Positions 10,819 through 22,375 of a DNA stretch of 64,000 nt are shown in pieces. Every line of letters starts with the position of its first letter. The first letter of the stretch is position 1. The notes under the pieces were generated by a model. That model was not told where the DNA came from and made no database searches. It was given only the letters and a program-made list of their open reading frames with translations. The stretch lies in the NCBI RefSeq assembly GCF_036669915.1, contig NC_089312.1, forward strand, positions 4,684,938 to 4,748,937, in the 5' to 3' direction. Source of the DNA: Pocillopora verrucosa. Lineage: Eukaryota > Cnidaria > Anthozoa > Scleractinia > Pocilloporidae. The translations under genes were made by a program, and so were the position numbers.

Positions 10819-11470
10819 GACCACAGGCAGCTCAGGCTCACGGCTCGAGAAAAAGCCAACGGTGAATTCGTGAACGTGTCACGCGTTGTGTGACTCGGTG
10901 TTAAGTTACGGGAGGAACCGTTGAAAATTTGAACACTTTATAAGGAATAGTATGGGGAGCGAAATATGGTCGATTTACAACGATAAGTATTTCGAAATAT
11001 GAATATTTTACACGTAAATCAATAAAACTTACTCATGCCCTGTATATCAGTCGTAGTTTCTGGCGATTTCTGCCGTTTTAAGCTTGCTTTACCATCACTG
11101 TTATCCATGTCAAAAGACGAAGTCAAGACTGCACACTCCGATTTCGACCGTGGTCCACGCGGAGGTGGTTTGCGCAATTGCGCCCCGAAAATCCTCCCGA
11201 TCGGCATTTTTCTCAGCCACACTTTACGATCTAAGATCACTGCACCCTGGGACATGTCTCAATACCAAAACTTCGCGCGCATTTCGCTGGAAACGAGCGT
11301 TTTCTACCTGAATTTCCAAGTTTGCTTCTTTCTGGCTATTCTTTGAACACGCAGACTGGACACGGCCGCGAGAGAGACTTGGGTACGAGGTCAATTTTCT
11401 CTCTACCGCGAGTGGTACGGTCGATTAATGTACAATACTTACCCCATCTCCACAGAGACACCTCGCCTTA
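10819..11470. repeat. Large inverted repeat, left arm
   Basis: Matches the reverse complement of 12307-12951 over about 650 bp with scattered differences and one 8-bp deletion in the right arm. The outer ends share GACCACAGGC; the inner ends share AGACACCTCGCCTTAA. The spacer is about 836 bp. No terminal motif of a known transposon was recognised. Confidence 0.85.
11033..11255 (-). CDS. Candidate first exon inside the inverted repeat, unknown protein
   Basis: An open minus frame starts at ATG 11255 (MSQGAVILDRKVWLRKMP) and runs 74 codons to a strong donor (GGCATGA then GTAAGTTTT). An internal ATG with a better start context (GACATGG) begins MDNSDGKASLKRQKSPETTT, a basic, polar segment that may be the real N-terminus. 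The upstream DNA is CpG-richer than its surroundings, as at some promoters. No downstream exon or family was recognised. The right-arm copy has an 8-bp deletion that breaks the long frame, and its donor has changed to GCAAGT. Function unknown. Confidence 0.35.
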
Positions 11471-12306
11471 ACGACCAAACTACTCTACTGAATATTACAA
11501 AGAACGAGTTTTCACAGGAAGGAAAATTATGAACACTAACACAATGAACTTCATTTGACAATCTGCGTGCTCACAATAGGCTAAGCTAATCGAAATTTTA
11601 TTGTCCTTCACAATGGATGACCGGTGACTAAATAGACATTTACTCCAACGTAAATTAGGGGGGGAGATCATGGGTAATTCGGTCGAATCTTGAGGGTTTT
11701 TCCCATTTTTCCATAAGTTTAGTGACATCAACTGGCAAAACATTGTAGTTTGATAGGCCATGCATGAAAGGGTAGATGCAATCGACGTTAGGACATTATG
11801 TGGACAACGGTATTTACATTGCGGTATGTAAGACTTCACACACAACGTTCGCTTTAATTACAGTCAATTTCAGGTGGCGAAATATTTCACCTCTCCATGA
11901 ATTTCACAAGAAATCTACGCGTAGGAAAAAATAATATTCGTATCGGATTCCGACGTCAAACTTGCGAAAAGCTATGATACCTAAATATTTACCCTAGGTT
12001 CGCACTGGGAAATTTGTTCTCTATTAATATAAGCTTTCTCCCGTGATTTTAAAAGGAATAATCCATCCCTAAAGTTCCCAAAATGAAATCTTAGGATTTT
12101 CATCTTGAAATTTTGCCACTCTTAACTCTCTTCTGATTCGCTTCGCCGTCGATCTCACCGCATCTCTTCCTCTTCGATAGCATTTTAGCGAAAAAAAATC
12201 GAATCTTAGATGCTCACAGCAAACCCCGCAGAATATTCAAATTTTGTCCGTTGTTTATCTGTTTTAGTTTCAACTCGCTGTCTGATTGGTTGATTAGGAC
12301 AATAGG
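11471..12306. other. Gap: spacer of the inverted repeat
   Basis: About 836 bp between the arms. A minus frame of 116 codons at 11495-11845 has no homologue in the window and no splice context. I see no gene in it. Confidence 0.35.
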
Positions 12307-12951
12307 TTAAGGCGAGGTGTCTTTGTGGGGATGGGGTAAGTATTGTACATTAATCGACCGTACCACTCGCGGTAGAGAGAAAATTGACCTCGTACCCAAG
12401 TCTCTCTCGTGGCCGTGTCCAGTCTGCGTGTTCAAAGAATAGCCAGAAAGAAGCAAACTTGGAAATTCAGGTAGAAAACGCTCGTTTCCAGCGAAATGCG
12501 CGCGAAGTTTTGGTATTGAGACATGTCCCAGGGTGCAGTGATCTTAGATCGTAAAGTGTGGCTGAAAAAAATGCCGATCGGGAGGATTTTCGGGGTGCAA
12601 ACCACCTCCGCGTGGACCACGGTCGAAATCGGAGTGTGCAGCCTTGACTTCGTCTTTTGACATGGATAACAGTGATGGTAAAGCAAGCTTAAAACGGCAG
12701 AAATCGCCAGAAACTACGACGGATACACAGGGCATGAGCAAGTTTTATTGATTTACGTGTAAAATAGTCATATTTCGAAATATTTATCGTTGTAAATCGA
12801 CCATATTTCGTTTCCCATACAATTCCTTATAATGTGTTCAAATTTTCAACGGTTCCTCCCGTAACTTAACACCAAGTCACACAACGCGTGACGAGTTCAT
12901 GAATTCATCGTTGGCTTTTTCTCGAGACGTGAGCTTGGGCCGCCTGTGGTC
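12307..12951. repeat. Large inverted repeat, right arm
   Basis: Reverse-complement partner of 10819-11470. It carries a decayed copy of the exon-like frame, on the plus strand from 12522, broken by an 8-bp deletion near 12595-12605 and with the donor changed from GTAAGT to GCAAGT. The outer end reads GCCTGTGGTC. Confidence 0.85.
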
Positions 12952-13750
12952 GAACAAAGATATTCACCAAAAAATAAATATATCTTTGCCAGCTTCAATA
13001 ATGACGGGGGATTAAGTTTAGATGATAAAACAAAGTATTGTGTTGACAGAAATACCGTAAGTCAAGTGGGATCGTTACATGAGGTCACACACCTCGGGTA
13101 ATATTCATGGTTAAAATTTGCATATTTGAGCGGTCGAACGAAAAAAATTATTTCTCGAAAACTAAAATAAATTTTCACAATAAACTACACCACAGTTATT
13201 AGAACATATTGGGATACAAAATATAAAAGTAGGAGTGAAAACGAAGTTTGGGCGACTTGCCACAATATTTCAAATTTGTTCGATGGATGCTGACATCCTC
13301 TCTTAAAATTATATTTTGAGGCAACTATTTATTGAAAGACGCAGAAATGAAAAGAAAGTTGACGGGTCTTCAATTAAATTGTGTGCGACGTACCAGAGAA
13401 AAGATGAAACACGAGCTAGTTACAGCATGTCTCTTTTCATCGAGTTGACGGGAGATATTTTGCAAAGCTCTGCTGATGTTTATTTTGAGTGCGTCTGCAA
13501 GCCAGCCTGAGTAACGAAATAACTTCTCCATTAGACAATCTTTGAGACATTAAAACGTTTAATTAAAATTAAGCCCATTATCAATATCTATGAAAGTCTC
13601 AACTGACGAAATAAGTAACGTTTTCACAATACGAATTAAAAGTCCCTTTCTCTTACTGAGGGAGCGACATATATTCAAAGACAGAAAAAGTGCTTTATAA
13701 ACATAGCTATATAACTATCAATAAAACTATTTCACAAACAAAATTTAAGA
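12952..13750. repeat. Gap: 3' flanking repeat of the lectin unit
   Basis: From about 13300 the sequence matches the downstream flanks of the other lectin loci (21820-22140, 39340-39720, 61850-62280), including TTGACGGGAGATATTTTGCAA. It includes 3' flank or UTR of the lectin transcript. No separate gene is seen. The SLC17-like first exon found at this place in other units is missing. Confidence 0.5.
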
Positions 13751-13753
13751 CAT

Positions 13754-13759
13754 TTTATT
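13754..13759 (-). terminator. Possible polyadenylation signal of lectin locus A
   Basis: AATAAA on the minus strand about 185 bp after the stop codon of locus A. It is the first canonical hexamer downstream and is not kept in all paralogues. Confidence 0.3.
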
Positions 13760-13939
13760 ACCACTACGAGCGTTTATAGACTACAGCTAAACGCGCCATC
13801 TGCCAACAAAATGTCGCATTAACCGAACTTGTATATTATAAATTAAGAATTGTAACTCTACGCAAAACGGATATATTTAATTCTTAATTAGAAGCTACAG
13901 TTTGCCGTTGGCTTAAAGACGCAACTACCACAAATGAAA

Positions 13940-16184
13940 TCATGCTGGTCGAATTTTGATCTCGGTGCGCTTTAAAGAATATCCTTGTCCTCGAAATGAC
14001 TCCCACGTAATACCTTGTGCGTTACCTCCGCCTTTATACAAACCATTTGGATTGGCGTTATGGCAGTAGTTGTACCACCAGCCACCTTTATAGGCTAACG
14101 CACAGTTTTTATTGTTTTGAACGTCGTTATCTTTGTCTTTGGTTGTAAATCTCATGTTTCTGGAATATCAAAAGCATTTCGTAAGAAACTGAAAAAGAGC
14201 CGGGCAGCAGTGCTTCTAACAGCACATCATAGTCAGTAGAGTGCAGATGGTATTGCATGGTCGGAAATATGCAAGGAGCACTAATTTTCAGCAGCGCACA
14301 TGAAAAGATTCCCCTCTCAGGAAAGTTTTAGAAAATAGAATGGTAAGCAAGTACACATTTTTTTGGTTAATAATGTTAACAGAAATTTGATGTCAGTATC
14401 ATGTTGAAAGAAGCAATCTTGGTTAGCAATAAACTGGAAGTTAAAATATCTGATCGGATGAAGTATCTGCATCCGGGATGCGATACTTCAGCTTAGATTT
14501 GTCATTTGTAGAAAAAAACCTGATCAGCTTAAGTGTAGGGATCCTCGACTTCCGGCAGTCCTCAACCAAATTCTTGGGCAGGAGCCTTTCAGAAATTACC
14601 CTTATATTACCAGTCATTCTCAGAGCAAAGTACAAAAAGCTGCAATGTAACATACCTGATAGGCCTATTGAGAGATAGCAATGCATCGCCTGCGGTGCCT
14701 CGGTATCCATCAATTGTCACCCGATAATCATCGCTTTCGTCGGCCACAACGAAAGTCGTGTACTCGGCAAATCGTCGGTCGTCTTCGTAATCCTCCATAT
14801 CAATTCGAAACACCATGCTGGCAGATGCAGTCAGACGGTGAAGATAATCGTTTCCGAGCCAAAACTCGCCTTTCAGATTTCCAAAGCCTTTTTTGTATGA
14901 TTCCCAGTCGACATAAAAGTCTACTGAGCCATCCATGCGTCTTTGAAAGGTGGTCCATCCTCCGCCATCAGTTGTCATGTCACACAGCACTTGAAAGGGT
15001 TCTTCTTCATCAGGGTAAACCCAGTACACACCGTCAGTTGTGGAACCATTTTGATAATAGTCAAGACAGCTCTTGGGGCAATCTTTAAATGTAAACAGCA
15101 AGTAGTCAAGTTACCGTCTGTTATAAATACATCTTAAGGAGAATTTCTTATTTCTAATGAAAAGGAAATGAGCTTCTCTCAAACTACAAAAATCTACCGG
15201 GTCTCCACTTACCTCTGATACACTTACAGTAGTGAGTTTTTGATGTGTAGCTTGCGACACATATTTCGTTTTCTTTGCACGGGTCATCTTCGCAGGTGCT
15301 CTAACATTAGGGAAGGAAAATAGAGAAACGTATGTATTTTCAAACATTGATAGCAGACGTTTCGTCTTCTTTTTTTTTTATTTTGAATTCTTTCGTCGAT
15401 TTTACAGGAAGATAGACAGTACACAGTACATAAACAGTTTTCTATTTTAAATAGTCCAAGAATGAAAGTTATGACACTTAACAAGTTGCGCGACGTTCAA
15501 ACATTTTTCATTGCGTCAAACATTTCTTTAAGTCCCAGGCTTGTAATTTATAAAGGTTTCGCGCTATTTCAAGTTCGCTCAACTTCCACCGTTGCAAGTT
15601 CACCCCCTTGAAGTAAATCAACCTAAATCTTGTCTTAAGTAGCTCGCCAACAACTTTACCAAATAGCTTCCTTGCACCCGAACGCAATCGATTAATCGAA
15701 ATACCGCGCTAATTCCTAGCCATGTTAAGTGGAGCACAACTACTAAAAGAATTATGCAAGGCGAAAAAATAGAGAGATGCAGCTACGATTATGAACAGAA
15801 AGATTCAAACATTGAGGTGCGATCAATTTTTTATGCACAAAGAAAGATTTAGCATACTTTTATTCCTCTGTAAATGAAATTTTCCTCCTCGGTAAAGTTA
15901 GCAAATCCAACAAATCGATCAGAGTCGATTAGCTGGCATCTGAATTTCCCTGAGTCGCCTTTTAGGGTTCCAAAGTTGTAAGACTGACATCGCTCTTCAA
16001 CCACACATTCAAGCTGACAGGAACTTTCCGAATCCACATCTATTTCTTTCATCAGGCTTCCGTTCAGCTTTTGCCCTTCTATCTTTTCGGCAAAGCTAAC
16101 AGCTTTCAAATCTGGCTCTGAAATACGGTTTATGCCGTACACAGCTGAACAGACGAGATTAAATATCCACAGATACATATTCAT
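13940..16184 (-). CDS. PAN-EGF-fibrinogen domain secreted lectin, locus A (intact)
   Basis: Four exons join in frame to 353 aa: 16184-15858, 15300-15213, 15082-14656 and 14159-13940. Phases are 0, 1 and 2, with canonical AG and GT at each junction. Residues 1-17 are a signal peptide. A PAN/apple domain follows, with Cys56, 60, 66 and 83 and a glycosylation site at N96. An EGF-like module has Cys112, 117, 123, 134, 136 and 140. A full-length fibrinogen C-terminal domain covers about 139-353. The last carries the family calcium motif DKDND (289-293), Cys300 and Cys313, and the GGWWY...CHNANPNG signature. Proteins of this class are secreted or surface pattern-recognition lectins that bind acetylated sugars; ligand and role here are inferred. 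There is an AATAAA 185 bp downstream. The start is the first in-frame ATG; an upstream GTG is ignored. Confidence 0.88.
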
Positions 16185-16260
16185 TCTCCATGGAGAGATT
16201 TTCACGTGAACTGATGTGGAAATTTCTTTGACTTTGAGCGGCGACCTGGCTAGGTTAGCA
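16185..16260 (-). promoter_or_regulatory. Conserved 5' flank of lectin locus A
   Basis: Same block as at 1671-1740: a CACGTG hexamer about 21 bp before the ATG and the GGCGACCTGGCTAGG segment. UTR or promoter role is inferred from position only. Confidence 0.35.
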
Positions 16261-16339
16261 GATGAAAATACATTCTTAAAGTGAAGAAATAGTTTGCAAC
16301 AATTTCTTTTACGCTCCTAACACGCGAAGAAGGCACTCG

Positions 16340-17330
16340 GGAGGTGTTTTACATAAACATTTATCATCATTATTATCATAATCATAATACCCCTGGTAAT
16401 TTTAAATTATCAATTACATAAAAGGAAATACACACCCTCGACTTGTGATATCCCTTTTTATCTCTTTAACGACGCGAAAAAGTCCCTAGAGGGGATCTTG
16501 TAATTAAACCTTTTTCATCATAATTTTTGTAATCATCATACCCCAGGGAGAGTGGACAGTTGTTATCAATTAAAACATAAAAGAACACACTCTCTAAACT
16601 TGTGATATCCTTTTATATCTCTTTAACGGCGCGAAGAACGCGCTGGTTGAGAACTTGTAAGTAAACCTTTATAATCATTATCACTACAACCATTATATCC
16701 CAGATAGAGTGGACAGTTGTTCTGAATTATCAATTACAGAATAGAAACCCCCTCCCTTAATTTGTCATATCCTTATTCATCTCTTTAACGGCGCGAAGAA
16801 TGCGCTGGGTGAGGCCTTGGAAATAAACCCTTATAATCATCATTATTATAATCATCATACCCCAGGTAGAGTGGATAGTTGTTGTAAATTATCAATTGCA
16901 TAAAAGGAAATACACTCCCTGAACTTGTGATATCACTATTCATCTCTTTGACGGCGCGAAGACTGTGCTCTATAAGGTCTTCTAAATAAACTTTATTATC
17001 ATTGATATCACAATTATTTTACTCTTGGGAGCAACGGACAGTCGTTATATATTAATTAGCTACATGAAAAGCATACCCCTCATCAACTTGTGAGATCGTT
17101 ATTTAGCTCTTTATGCGCGAAGAACCACCCTAGAGGAAGTCCTCTAAATAAACGGCTTTTTTTATCGTCGTCATCATAATATTAATGTTCAGACTAGCAA
17201 TCAATAGCTTTATCAATTAATTACATACAAGTCATACCCTTTCTGGACCTGTGATATTGTAATCTAACTCCTTATAGCCAAAGAAACACCTAGGGTAGTC
17301 TTTCAAATATTTAAGAGAAAAAGATAGATC
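16340..17330. repeat. Expanded minisatellite, about 6-7 units of 155-165 bp
   Basis: Successive units begin with CTTGTGATATC-like phrases near 16440, 16600, 16760, 16922, 17086 and 17249. Each carries CTCTTTAACGGCGCGAAGAA and a TATAATCATTATTAT run. The units diverge progressively to the right. The array starts about 150 bp upstream of the lectin locus A start. Confidence 0.8.
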
Positions 17331-17389
17331 GTTGCATGGGGGAATCTTTGAGCGGTCAGCGTGTTACTGCAATGCAAGTAACGTCAAAT

Positions 17390-18420
17390 GAAAAAATTTG
17401 CAACACAAACCACCTACATTTATCTACAAAGCTGATTCCTTTCTTGAAATGACGAAGTGTACACCTTGCGAAGTAGAGCATTCAAATGGCGACCTATCAA
17501 AAGTATTTAGATTAGAAGGAAAGAATAAAATTAGAAGGTACGACAAACTGATGCTGTCAGAATTTTTCTGCATTCATAATTAATAGCCACCGCAGCAGTA
17601 TTTCATTGTCATCATTGCTTCATCTTAATTCCTACTAAATTAAAAATTGACTTTTCGCTTCATTTAAGAATTGCCTATAATATTTCAGGGGTGTTACGTC
17701 CCTAAAAAATACATACACCTTATTCGATGGTTTAACATATAATACGCGGGGATATTTTGCGAGTTGTGCAGTATTTTTTCGAGCCCCGAAGAATTATTTT
17801 TATTATCCACCGTTATTTAACGTTTGATTTTGGTTTGCAAAATACATCCTACGGCCTCAGCTGTTTATCGTATCGGTCGCATAAGGAGTACTTGATAGAC
17901 GAAAACAACCCGAACGAAACCATCAAAGTTGTACTTTGTGACCAACGAAAAAATCGAAGTTTGGATCGGTCAGTACGGCCATTTTTTTGCCCCTTATTTT
18001 TGCCCTGCTCTACAGTTTAATACCCTGGCAAATTTTTCGTGCTCTCTACATACTAGTGGAATAATAACCGGCGTTATTTTTCGAGTTTATATGTGTATTT
18101 TCTTAACTTCTGTTCAAGGAATTATATTAAGATTAAGCCGTAAGTTTTCGCCAAGCCAATCAAAAAAGTGTTGGTTGGAAGGTTAAAAAGAAGGTTTTTC
18201 AAGCTTGAGTCATGAAATTGAGATCAGACTATCAGTTTTGCCGCCAAACAAACTCCATTCGCGTCGAGTAGTTCGCCAACCGTTTGCATCCAATAATTAA
18301 TTTGGTCAAAGCAGGAGCTAGAGAGAGAATCGGGGTGCTATAACTGATGATTTCGTCGAGCAACGGCTTTAAGAGTGTCCAAGTGGTTACGAAAACTTTA
18401 TAAAGATATATTACACTTCC
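17390..18420. repeat. Interspersed repeat family P, copy 1
   Basis: The stretch 17690-18300 matches 31500-32230, 36860-37480 and 50620-51060, with shorter parts at 550-830 and 41645-41745. All copies read in the same direction; shared phrases are CGAGCCCCGAAG, CATACTAGTGGAATAATAACC and TTCAGTTCGGCCATTTT. No coding frame persists. It is probably non-coding duplicon or a non-autonomous element without clear ends. Confidence 0.6.
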
Positions 18421-18432
18421 TTAGAAAACTAA

Positions 18433-18464
18433 CACGACAGCACGACAGCACGACAGCACGACAT
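18433..18464. repeat. Short tandem repeat, 8-bp unit CACGACAG x 4
   Basis: Three exact CACGACAG units followed by CACGACAT. The homologous sites at 27617 and 32344 have a single unit, so the expansion is private to this copy. Confidence 0.8.
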
Positions 18465-18539
18465 GAAGACAAACTTTATGAGTAAACTCAAGAAAAAAAT
18501 TCGGCATTTGAATGCCACAACATCAAATTACAAGTGGAA

Positions 18540-18790
18540 AAATATCAAGGTTTATTTCCCCTATTGTATAAACTCGATTACTAGCTTCATTGCGAAAATT
18601 ATTTCCCTAAAATAGTTTTAGTACTTTTATCAAGGTCTAACTTTTAGAGAATAATATTCAAACATTGAGCCACACAAGTAATTTTTGATACATTTAAAGA
18701 GATTAAGCTTACCATTATTCCTCTGTAAATGAAATGCTATGCAGAGATGCATATATAGTCTTCACTGTCGGTAAGTTTTATGATGAAGAA
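18540..18790 (-). pseudogene. Relic PAN exon with internal deletion
   Basis: The donor side of a PAN exon (TTACCATTATTCCTCTGTAAATGAAATG, read on plus, near 18710-18737) is joined directly to the start side (AGAGATGCATATATAGTCTTCAC). Comparison with 35946-36266 shows about 290 bp of exon missing. The flank to the right continues as at 36270-36360, so this was once a lectin first exon of the locus C type. Confidence 0.7.
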
Positions 18791-19112
18791 AAATGAATGT
18801 TTGTTTCATTTCTATTTTTGGTAACTAGGTAAGCAGGTGCAAGAAAATTGAGAATCTAACGATTTCCGTTGAACCTTAGAAGAAAGTTAAAGTCACTTTT
18901 TTTTGTACAGTCAGAATTACTAAAGTCAATGACAAAGAACCAAGCAGTGGGACCAAGTTTTGGAATAGTAGCGTGCACTGCGAATTGCTAAAAAACTTTT
19001 AAGCCCGTGGCCCTATCAGGCTTGTTTTAATTGGTTACAGCTTTGTGTGTTTCCTGTATTTCCCTGGGGCATTTTCGCTTTTGAGTGTTTAGTTGTCTTT
19101 TGTTTGCAGGCT

Positions 19113-19338
19113 TCATGCTTTTTTTTCAGGCTTTCATCCTTAATGAACAAAGGATTCGCGGATACTACCACCGATATAGTATCTGTGAATATGTATCCGT
19201 GTTTCTTCGCACATAATTTAGATTTTCATGCTTTTTTTTCAGGCTTTCATCCTTAATGAACAAAGGATTCGCGGATACTACCACCGATATAATATCTGTG
19301 AATATGTATCCGTGTTTCTTCGCACATAATTTAGATTT
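19113..19338. repeat. Recent tandem duplication, 2 x 113 bp
   Basis: Two copies (19113-19225, 19226-19338) are identical except for about one base (ATATAGTATC versus ATATAATATC). Each begins with a pyrimidine tract ending TTTTTTTTCAGG. No gene is associated. Confidence 0.9.
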
Positions 19339-19339
19339 T

Positions 19340-20600
19340 CACTCTGTTTTCTCTAACTATTTACTTTTCTTAAATTGATTTTAAAATGTTATTTTTATAC
19401 CGATGATACCCACTATTTACCCCTCTGGTCATAAAATAAGAGCTTTTAATCTTATGTAAACACATGGATAAAGGATATGGCGGCACCAACTGTCTATATT
19501 TCATTCATAAGTTTAGTCTTATTTGCAATTTATACCTTTTACAACAGGACTTATTTGAGCCGTAACACAGTGGTTAAAAAAACTACATAGGTCCAAAAGC
19601 GTCTAGAAAACTAAGGGAAAGAAACAATTGTTCAATACACAGGGTAGACGAAAGAAATGATAAAATTCATTTGAAATCCTGAAATAACTCTTTTTTTATC
19701 CTGGGGTTGTGCTTGTAGTCTGCAATCAAACTTGAAGACTGATGACTACTTCATCGATTCGCTGGCCCCGTCATTTATTTCTTTATTCAAACGCAAGGTT
19801 TTGAGGTAGAACTGTCTATTTTAGTGCAAATGGTGTAATTTCTTGTGGACAGTAACTTCTCTCCCACCTTGCAATTATATTTTGTTCCGTTGTGTAATTT
19901 CCTGGAAGGTTCTTTATTCTTTCTTGTATCACTGCTTCTGTGTGCGTGCCAGAAAGAACGTGTCACGCCAAATAATTCAGTGTATAAAATAACGTGGACA
20001 TATTGTTATTATCATTATCCCTGCAGAGAAATTCTAATTAACCATTGAAAAGTGGCATGGAATATCATTAATCAGCTTTACAATTTGTTATCATTCATTT
20101 TTTTTTTTTTTTCCGACGCATTATCTCAGTTTTCAATGACAGGCCTGTGTAACAATAAATTCCTATATCAGCCCTTCAAATGAAAAATGCATGCATGTTA
20201 CTAATTCATAATTGCCATTTTTGAATATCGAGGAATATACCAGTTTTTTCTTTAGAATTGAAAAATCCGCCCTTCACTCAATTAATTTTGTGTCATATTT
20301 CATTGAATTTCAATCTTGTCTTTCCTTGTAACGACAATTTAAATAACAGAAAGAAATAAATACCTGAAAAATTATTCGCCGCTCCCTCGCTTCGATTCAG
20401 ATCAAATGCCTTACAACAGCAAGAATTCATATACAAAAAGCCTACTGCGTACAGCTTTTCCAGATCATTATCTTAAAATGAATATTATTATGAATGAGTT
20501 TTTCATTCATTTCAAGTCACTATGGACAACACCCTCAAACACCTGGCTTCCAAACAAAGGCGCTGGTGGTAACGCCGATTAGTGGTGATAATTTTAGACT
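19340..20600. other. Gap: AT-rich DNA without recognised genes
   Basis: Contains a T15 run near 20097-20113 and short frames only. I see no domain, RNA gene or repeat end. Confidence 0.3.
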
Positions 20601-20604
20601 TATC

Positions 20605-20800
20605 CTACCCAATTGTATGGTTGGTTAGGCATTTGTGCTCCGATAAGCTGAATTTTCTTTTTTGAAAAAGAAGACCGCTTTTTGATGCTCTTTCAAACGT
20701 GTACCAAACTGACGTTTGGTCTGTCCGATATACTCGTTTCCGATATATTCGTTCCTGAACACTTTTGTGATAACGAGGGTGTAGTTTCTCATTCAAAAAG
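20605..20800 (-). mobile_element. Penelope-like GIY-YIG endonuclease fragment
   Basis: In one minus frame the segment reads NEYIGQTKRQFGTRLKEHQK, the GIY-YIG domain of Penelope-like retroelements, followed by a decayed ENSA-like segment. A related fragment is at 48848-49019. The adjoining sequence to about 20850 contains GTGTTGAAACGTTGGGTC, like the region downstream of such elements. It is truncated on both sides and inactive. Confidence 0.65.
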
Positions 20801-20909
20801 CCTCAAGGATTAGGCACTGGACAGGAGTGTTGAAACGTTGGGTCTATGAATGGTAACTTCTCGGTTACATTTATTTAATCTCTAAACCACAGTAGCATCA
20901 AACCATGTC

Positions 20910-21400
20910 TAATAGTCCTGGTTGCCATGTGAATTTAATATATTTTGTCTGTAGAACAGTTAAGCAAACAGTTCTGAATCAAAACATGGAGTAACAATTT
21001 TAACACATTAAGCTGGGGATAGTTTTGTGATAAAATATTACAGCCAATTATGCGCTTTTTATATAATTTCTTTTCTTTGGAGGATAATAAATCTTTAAGA
21101 ATTCGATCTCTTCAGAAATATAATGTTAAACCCGTTAGTTATGTCATGAAAAACATGTTTTAACCAAAAAAATAACTACGTTGTATCGCAATAGGAGTGT
21201 CTCTTGGTAAGTCACTTTCAAAAAAAAAGTATATCAACGCTCATTTGTCAGTGGCTTTTAAAACGTCCTGTAAAGCGAAGGACATATGTACTGACCCTGA
21301 TATTATGAGCTTCCCTTGGTGTTTTTACCATAGGGGTCTTTATCAGGCACAATTTGATTTAAGTGTTACCGGCGTATACGAGTTTTCTCTAAGGTACTAT
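20910..21400. repeat. SLC17-like intron duplicon, partial copy
   Basis: Matches 29745-30080, 49150-49620 and 60730-61440 in the same orientation (shared CAAAACATGGAGTAACAATTTTAAC and GGAGGATAATAA). It leads directly into the SLC17-like exon at 21411-21554. The heat-shock motifs lie outside this shortened copy. Confidence 0.65.
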
Positions 21401-21410
21401 CTTCACTTAC

Positions 21411-21554
21411 CCTGCAAATTATTTCTCCATCCACCACAACCGTGTTATTATTGACCATCGTACCAATAGCGTCATTCCAACTGAGACATAACAAAGAGAC
21501 CATGGTAATCATTCCAGACAAAACGCAATGTTTGTGGAGAGCATTAACATCCAT
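21411..21554 (-). pseudogene. SLC17-like transporter first exon, internally deleted
   Basis: Starts at ATG 21554, is open to the donor GTAAGTGAAG, and encodes MDVNALHKHCVLSGM, then a disrupted hydrophobic stretch and AIGTMVNNNTVVVDGEIICR. Compared with 61449-61604 it has lost the LRVNLNV part of the first membrane segment and is 12 bp shorter. SLC17 proteins are membrane transporters of organic anions; this exon alone cannot make one. Confidence 0.65.
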
Positions 21555-22375
21555 TTTACGTCAGATGAACATTAAGCAATCTTCGATAAACAGGGACGCA
21601 AATATTGAAAAAAAAACAGCAGAAGGAATCCTCCTATCTAGATTTGCAAGAGAATTAAGATTAACGCGTCTTTACAGATCTTTTGGCCATAATTCAGCTT
21701 AGCACCATCTTGAAGTCAAAATTAAAGGGAGTTCAGAGTTTAGGCAAATGTCTCGTGGTTCAAAACATCTTTCTCCATGCTTATTTTCTATAAGTTTCTG
21801 TTGAAATGTAGCAGACACTTAAAATTATATTTTGAGGTAATTATTTTTTGAAAGACGCAGTGAAGAAAAGAAAAGAGGACAGGTCTTTAGTTGAGTTATG
21901 TGTGACATACCAGAGAAAAGGTTGAAACACGAGCTGATTGTAGCAGGTCTCTTTTCATTGAGTTGACGGGAGATATTTTGCAAGGCTCTGCTGATGTTTA
22001 TTTTCAGCCCATCATCGATATCTATGAAAGTTTCAACTGAAGAAATAAGTAACGTTTTCACAATAAGAATTAAAAGTCCCTTTCTCTCACTGAGGGAGTG
22101 ACATATTTTCAAAGACAGAAAAAGCGCTTTATATACGTAGCAAAATCAATAAAACTATTGCTAAAACAAAATTTGAGAAAGTTTATCACCACTAAGAACG
22201 TTGAAAGACTTCAGCTAAACTCGCCATCTGCCAACAAAATGTCACAATAACCGAATTTTTATATTACAATCATCACAAATTAAATGAAGAATTATAACTC
22301 TACGCAAAGCAAATATCTTTAATTCTTAATTAGAAGGTACAGTTTGTTGTTGGCTTAAAGACGCAACGACCATAA

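Noticed and set aside
11035..11346. 103-codon plus frame in the left arm of the inverted repeat
   Set aside because: The opposite strand gives a frame with a start, an internal Kozak-like ATG and a clean donor, while this frame has no splice context.
14681..15088. Long plus-strand frames opposite each FReD exon (also 23761, 34329, 40912, 54087)
   Set aside because: They are the antisense reading of the conserved fibrinogen exon and recur only because that exon is conserved.
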